A DNA stretch of 64,000 bases. Origin: Arcicella lustrica (GTDB lineage: Bacteria > Bacteroidota > Bacteroidia > Cytophagales > Spirosomataceae). Position numbers and translations under genes: made by a program. The stretch spans positions 186,001-250,000 of the forward strand of contig NZ_JAYGIM010000009.1 of the NCBI RefSeq assembly GCF_034930985.1, in the 5' to 3' direction. Shown piece after piece: positions 60,933-64,000 of this stretch. The notes below the pieces were generated by a model. That model saw only the letters and a program-made list of their open reading frames with translations. It did no database searches and was not told where the DNA came from. Numbering within the stretch: position 1 is the stretch's first letter; each line of letters starts with the position of its first letter.

Positions 60933-62030
60933 ATGCCTTTATTTACCATTGGAATTGAAGAGGAGTTTCAAACGATTGACCCTGTAACTCGTGAATTGCG
61001 ATCGCACATGAGTAAGATTGTTGAGGGCGGTCAGATTATCCTACAAGAAAGAGTAAAAGCAGAAATGCACCAAGCTGTTGTGGAGGTTGGAACGAATATT
61101 TGTCATAATATTCAGGAGGCGAGGGCAGAAGTAACAGAATTAAGACGACATATTATCGATCTCGCAGACCAAAACAATCTTCTAGTTGCAGCTGCAGGAA
61201 CACATCCATTTTCAGATTGGCAAGACCAGCTCATTACTCCAAGTCCACATTATGATTCATTGATTGATGAAATGCGAGATGTTGCTCGTGGAAATTTGAT
61301 TTTTGGTTTGCACGTTCATGTGGGTATTCAAACTCGTAACGAAGGCATTCAAATATTGAACGCTGTTCGTTATTTTTTACCGCATATTTATGCACTTTCT
61401 ACGAATTCGCCTTTTTGGTGTGGTAGAAATACTGGTTTTAAATCATATCGGTCGAAAGTATTTGATAAATTTCCAAGAACGGGTATTCCTGAATTTTTTG
61501 CTTCTGCTAATGAGTACGACGAATATATTGACTTGTTAGTGAAAACAAAATGTATTGATAGTGGCAAGAAAATCTGGTGGGATATTCGCTTACATCCATA
61601 TTATAATACGATTGAATTTAGGATTTGTGATATTCCGATGCGAGTAGATGAAACCATTTGTTTGGCAGCTCTGATGCAAGCCTTGGTCGCTAAGATTTAC
61701 AAATTGATGAAGCAAAACTTGAATTTTAGGTCGTACCGTAAAGTATTAATTAATGAAAATAAATGGCGAGCTGCTCGTTATGGAATTCAAGCGAAATTGA
61801 TTGATTTCGGAAAACAAGAAGAAGTACCGTACAGTGATTTATGCGATGAATTATTAGACTTTGTGGATGATGTACTGGATGAATTAGGCAGTCGTCAAGA
61901 AGTGGCATATATCAAAGAAATCTTAAAAAATGGCACTGGTGCCGACCGACAATTAGCTGTATTTGAAGAAACCAATGATTTGAAAAGTGTAGTGGATTAT
62001 ATCGTACAAGAAACAAAATTTGGCATTTAA
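60933..62030 (+). CDS. Carboxylate-amine ligase, glutamate-cysteine ligase type 2 (YbdK-like)
   Basis: A 365-residue GCS2-family enzyme. It begins PLFTIGIEEEFQTIDP with the metal-binding glutamates, and has QAVVEVGTNICHNIQEA, GTHPFSDWQDQLITP, GLHVHVGIQ and the FRICDIPMRVDETICLAALMQA strand. The family condenses gamma- or alpha-carboxylates with amines; YbdK has weak glutamate-cysteine ligase activity, but here the partners suggest a special substrate. It lies 58 bases after the ATP-grasp gene. Confidence 0.92.
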   Translation: MPLFTIGIEEEFQTIDPVTRELRSHMSKIVEGGQIILQERVKAEMHQAVVEVGTNICHNIQEARAEVTELRRHIIDLADQNNLLVAAAGTHPFSDWQDQLITPSPHYDSLIDEMRDVARGNLIFGLHVHVGIQTRNEGIQILNAVRYFLPHIYALSTNSPFWCGRNTGFKSYRSKVFDKFPRTGIPEFFASANEYDEYIDLLVKTKCIDSGKKIWWDIRLHPYYNTIEFRICDIPMRVDETICLAALMQALVAKIYKLMKQNLNFRSYRKVLINENKWRAARYGIQAKLIDFGKQEEVPYSDLCDELLDFVDDVLDELGSRQEVAYIKEILKNGTGADRQLAVFEETNDLKSVVDYIVQETKFGI

Positions 62031-62169
62031 TGAATGAAAGTTTCAATGTTAAATTTATCGTTGTTTTCTGTAATTGATTGATTTTAAGGCTGTTTTTCGT
62101 AAATTGCGTTGTTTTTATGATTAATTAAAGATTAAATCTTTGATAAATTTCCACATCAACAAATTTACG

Positions 62170-63042
62170 ATGCAAAATATTTCGCTTGAAAAACCACTAA
62201 AAATAGCCGTTTTAGATATGTACGACAACGTAGCCGGAGAAGGTATGCGTTGTATCATTAATTTGATTAACGAATTCAGAACGCAAAAAAATATTGAAGT
62301 AATTACGGAGGTTTTTAATGTTCGTGCTAATACTGAAATTCCAAATTTAGAACACGATATTTATATTTCTTCAGGAGGACCGGGAAGTCCGCTTCCTTCG
62401 GATGAAGCTTGGGAAAAACCATATTTTGTCTTGATTGATTCAATTTTTGAGCATAATAAATCAGAAGAGGTTTTAAATGGCGAAAGTACTCCTAAATTTA
62501 TGTTCTTGATTTGTCATTCGTTTCAATTAGTGGCTCGTCATTTAGAAATTGGGAAAGTAACGAAACGAAAAAGTACTTCATTTGGTGTTTTCCCTGTGAA
62601 TCCAATTGATAAAACCATCAAGGAATCATTGTTTGAAGGATTACCAGAACCATTTTTTGTAGTAGATTCTCGTGATTATCAATTGGTTAGTCCTAACTTG
62701 AAAATTATTAAAGAATTGGGAGTACAGATTTTACGCATGGAAAAAGAACGTCCACACGTAAATTTAGAGCGTGCCATTATGGCAATTCGTTTTTCAAAAG
62801 AAGTATTTGGTACGCAATTTCATCCAGAAGCTGACGCACAAGGAATGCTAAAATTGCTGTCATCTGATGAAAAACGCAAAGCAGTGATAAAAACGCATGG
62901 AATTGAGAAGTATAATGACATGATTACAAAGCTTGATGACCCAGATAAAATCATGTTGACAGAATCTATCATCATTCCAACATTTCTTGAAAAAGCCTAT
63001 TCAACCATTAGCCAACAATTAATTCTGGGAGAAATGGCATAA
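62170..63042 (+). CDS. Class-I glutamine amidotransferase
   Basis: A 290-residue protein. The class-I triad can be traced: nucleophile cysteine in FLICHSFQLVARHL (near residue 116), and histidine and glutamate in FGTQFHPEAD (near residue 220). The nucleophile elbow reads CHSFQ rather than the usual CxGxQ, so the oxyanion turn is altered. SSGGPGSPLPSDE is the oxyanion-side loop. It would supply ammonia from glutamine, or hydrolyse a gamma-glutamyl amide. Start ATG 62170 gives the family start; 62140 is in frame. The ATP-grasp-like gene follows after 23 bases. Confidence 0.85.
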   Translation: MQNISLEKPLKIAVLDMYDNVAGEGMRCIINLINEFRTQKNIEVITEVFNVRANTEIPNLEHDIYISSGGPGSPLPSDEAWEKPYFVLIDSIFEHNKSEEVLNGESTPKFMFLICHSFQLVARHLEIGKVTKRKSTSFGVFPVNPIDKTIKESLFEGLPEPFFVVDSRDYQLVSPNLKIIKELGVQILRMEKERPHVNLERAIMAIRFSKEVFGTQFHPEADAQGMLKLLSSDEKRKAVIKTHGIEKYNDMITKLDDPDKIMLTESIIIPTFLEKAYSTISQQLILGEMA

Positions 63043-63065
63043 ATTGTTTTAAACATACTCTTTTT

Positions 63066-64000
63066 ATGCAAAAAGACATTAGAGCTTCATTTAACCAATC
63101 TTTTTCTCAAGAAAAATATCAAGATTTTTTGGCAGATTTGAATAAAGCGACTCAAGATTCAATTGAATTTAGAGTCGCTGAAACGCCAGTTTTTGTGCCT
63201 AAAAGTCTGAAAGATAAGCTTATTAGTACTTGTGAAAGTATTATAGATGTGATTTCACAAGATGATTTTAAGGCTAAAACTGAGAAAGCGATTCCTGTTC
63301 ATCAAAATGTTCCTAATGAAAATAATCATACTTCTTTTTTGGCGATAGATTTTGCTGTTTGTCAAAATGAGCAAGGTGATTTCGTTCCCCAATTAATTGA
63401 ATTACAAGGTTTTCCTTCACTTTTTGGTTTTCAATATTTACTTTCAGAAACTTTTCAAAAGCATTATCAACTTCCTGAAAACTATGACTTTATGTTCAAT
63501 AGTTTTGATAGGAAAGCTTACATAGAAGAATTTTATCAATTGATTATTGGCGATTCAAAACCTGAAAATGTAATCATTTTAGAGATTTATCCTGAAAAAC
63601 AAAAAACAAGAGTTGATTTTGAAGTAACAGAAAAATTGATTGGAGTAAAAGCCGTTTGTCTTACTAAAATTATCAAGGAGGGTAAAAAGCTTTTTTATCT
63701 CAATGAAGGTGTAAAAACGCCAATTGATAGAATTTACAATCGTTTGATATTTGATGATTTAACAAATTTTCCAAATTTAAAAACAGATTTTAATTTAACA
63801 GACGATGTTGAAGTAGAATGGATTGGTCACCCGAATTGGTTTTTTAGAATTAGTAAATACACCATGCCATTTTTGAAAAATCCTTACATCCCAACATGTA
63901 AATTTTTGAGTGATTATAATGGAGAATTTCCTGAAAATTTATCCGAATATGTACTAAAACCTTTATTCTCTTTTGCAGGAACAGGCGTGAAAATCAATAT
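63066..64000 (+). CDS. Second ATP-grasp-like protein, cut by window end
   Basis: From ATG 63066 the frame stays open to the window end (311 codons). It starts MQKDIRASFNQSFSQEKYQ. The N-terminal 230 residues are not recognised by motif, but the last visible stretch, YVLKPLFSFAGTGVKI, is the ATP-binding strand and glycine loop of an ATP-grasp fold (KPxxSxxGxGV). PQLIELQGFPSLFGFQ may be a substrate-domain motif. The position, 23 bases after the amidotransferase, makes it the fifth gene of the cluster. Confidence 0.75.
   Translation, partial: MQKDIRASFNQSFSQEKYQDFLADLNKATQDSIEFRVAETPVFVPKSLKDKLISTCESIIDVISQDDFKAKTEKAIPVHQNVPNENNHTSFLAIDFAVCQNEQGDFVPQLIELQGFPSLFGFQYLLSETFQKHYQLPENYDFMFNSFDRKAYIEEFYQLIIGDSKPENVIILEIYPEKQKTRVDFEVTEKLIGVKAVCLTKIIKEGKKLFYLNEGVKTPIDRIYNRLIFDDLTNFPNLKTDFNLTDDVEVEWIGHPNWFFRISKYTMPFLKNPYIPTCKFLSDYNGEFPENLSEYVLKPLFSFAGTGVKIN

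Noticed and set aside
1..64000. tRNA or rRNA genes
   Set aside because: No cloverleaf with a T-loop GTTCGAAT-type motif and no ribosomal RNA sequence was recognised on either strand; a covariance-model search would settle it.

Overview
The window is AT-rich chromosomal DNA from a member of the Bacteroidota, most likely the order Cytophagales (Flectobacillus/Arcicella-like). This rests on a gldC gliding gene, DUF4159, DUF4197, DUF5686, CHRD and PIG-L proteins typical of that phylum, eukaryote-type GSII beside GSIII glutamine synthetase, no Shine-Dalgarno sequences before start codons, and several TAnnTTTG -7 promoter boxes. I saw no rRNA, tRNA, transposase or CRISPR array.

Layout. 1-3700: start of an acyl-CoA reductase (minus), divergent from a ferredoxin, then an outer-membrane porin and an ammonium transporter. 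3700-8700: a decayed mobile or prophage island. It holds an integrase-like fragment, then minus-strand genes for a HEPN protein, a TET-associated-type glycosyltransferase, a ParB-like protein, a deoxyribosyltransferase/TIR-like protein, a small membrane protein, a winged-helix protein and a coiled-coil protein. Degenerate copies of the ParB 5' end and the glycosyltransferase 3' end lie between them. 8800-38370: dense housekeeping genes. These include an exonuclease-BRCT fusion, two divergent aconitases of different families, topA, a sirtuin, folD, prs, rplY, a nucleoside phosphorylase, trhO, mtaB, divergent GSII and GSIII, rsmE, a desaturase, a lipoyl E2, cinA, gldC and a thioredoxin-like protein.

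38380-47900: an accessory region. It has a 970-residue LRR-Roc-COR (Roco) GTPase, a fibronectin-III protein, a 42-bp-period array whose units carry a palindromic core, and four minus-strand orphan genes separated by related hairpin repeats. Three copies of a palindrome with covarying arms also lie here. A PAS-HisKA protein without a kinase domain closes the region.

48000-58900: secreted and envelope functions: a GH2 glycosidase, a PIG-L deacetylase-like protein, a CHRD lipoprotein, a DUF5686 outer-membrane protein, a glucosaminidase lipoprotein and an esterase. 59112-64000: a co-directional cluster of an alpha/beta hydrolase, a RimK-like ATP-grasp ligase, a GCS2-type carboxylate-amine ligase, a class-I glutamine amidotransferase and a second ATP-grasp-like protein cut by the window end. 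This has the make-up of an amidoligase pathway building an unknown small peptide-like molecule and is the best candidate for an undescribed system. The 42-bp array and the repeat-bounded orphan genes come next.
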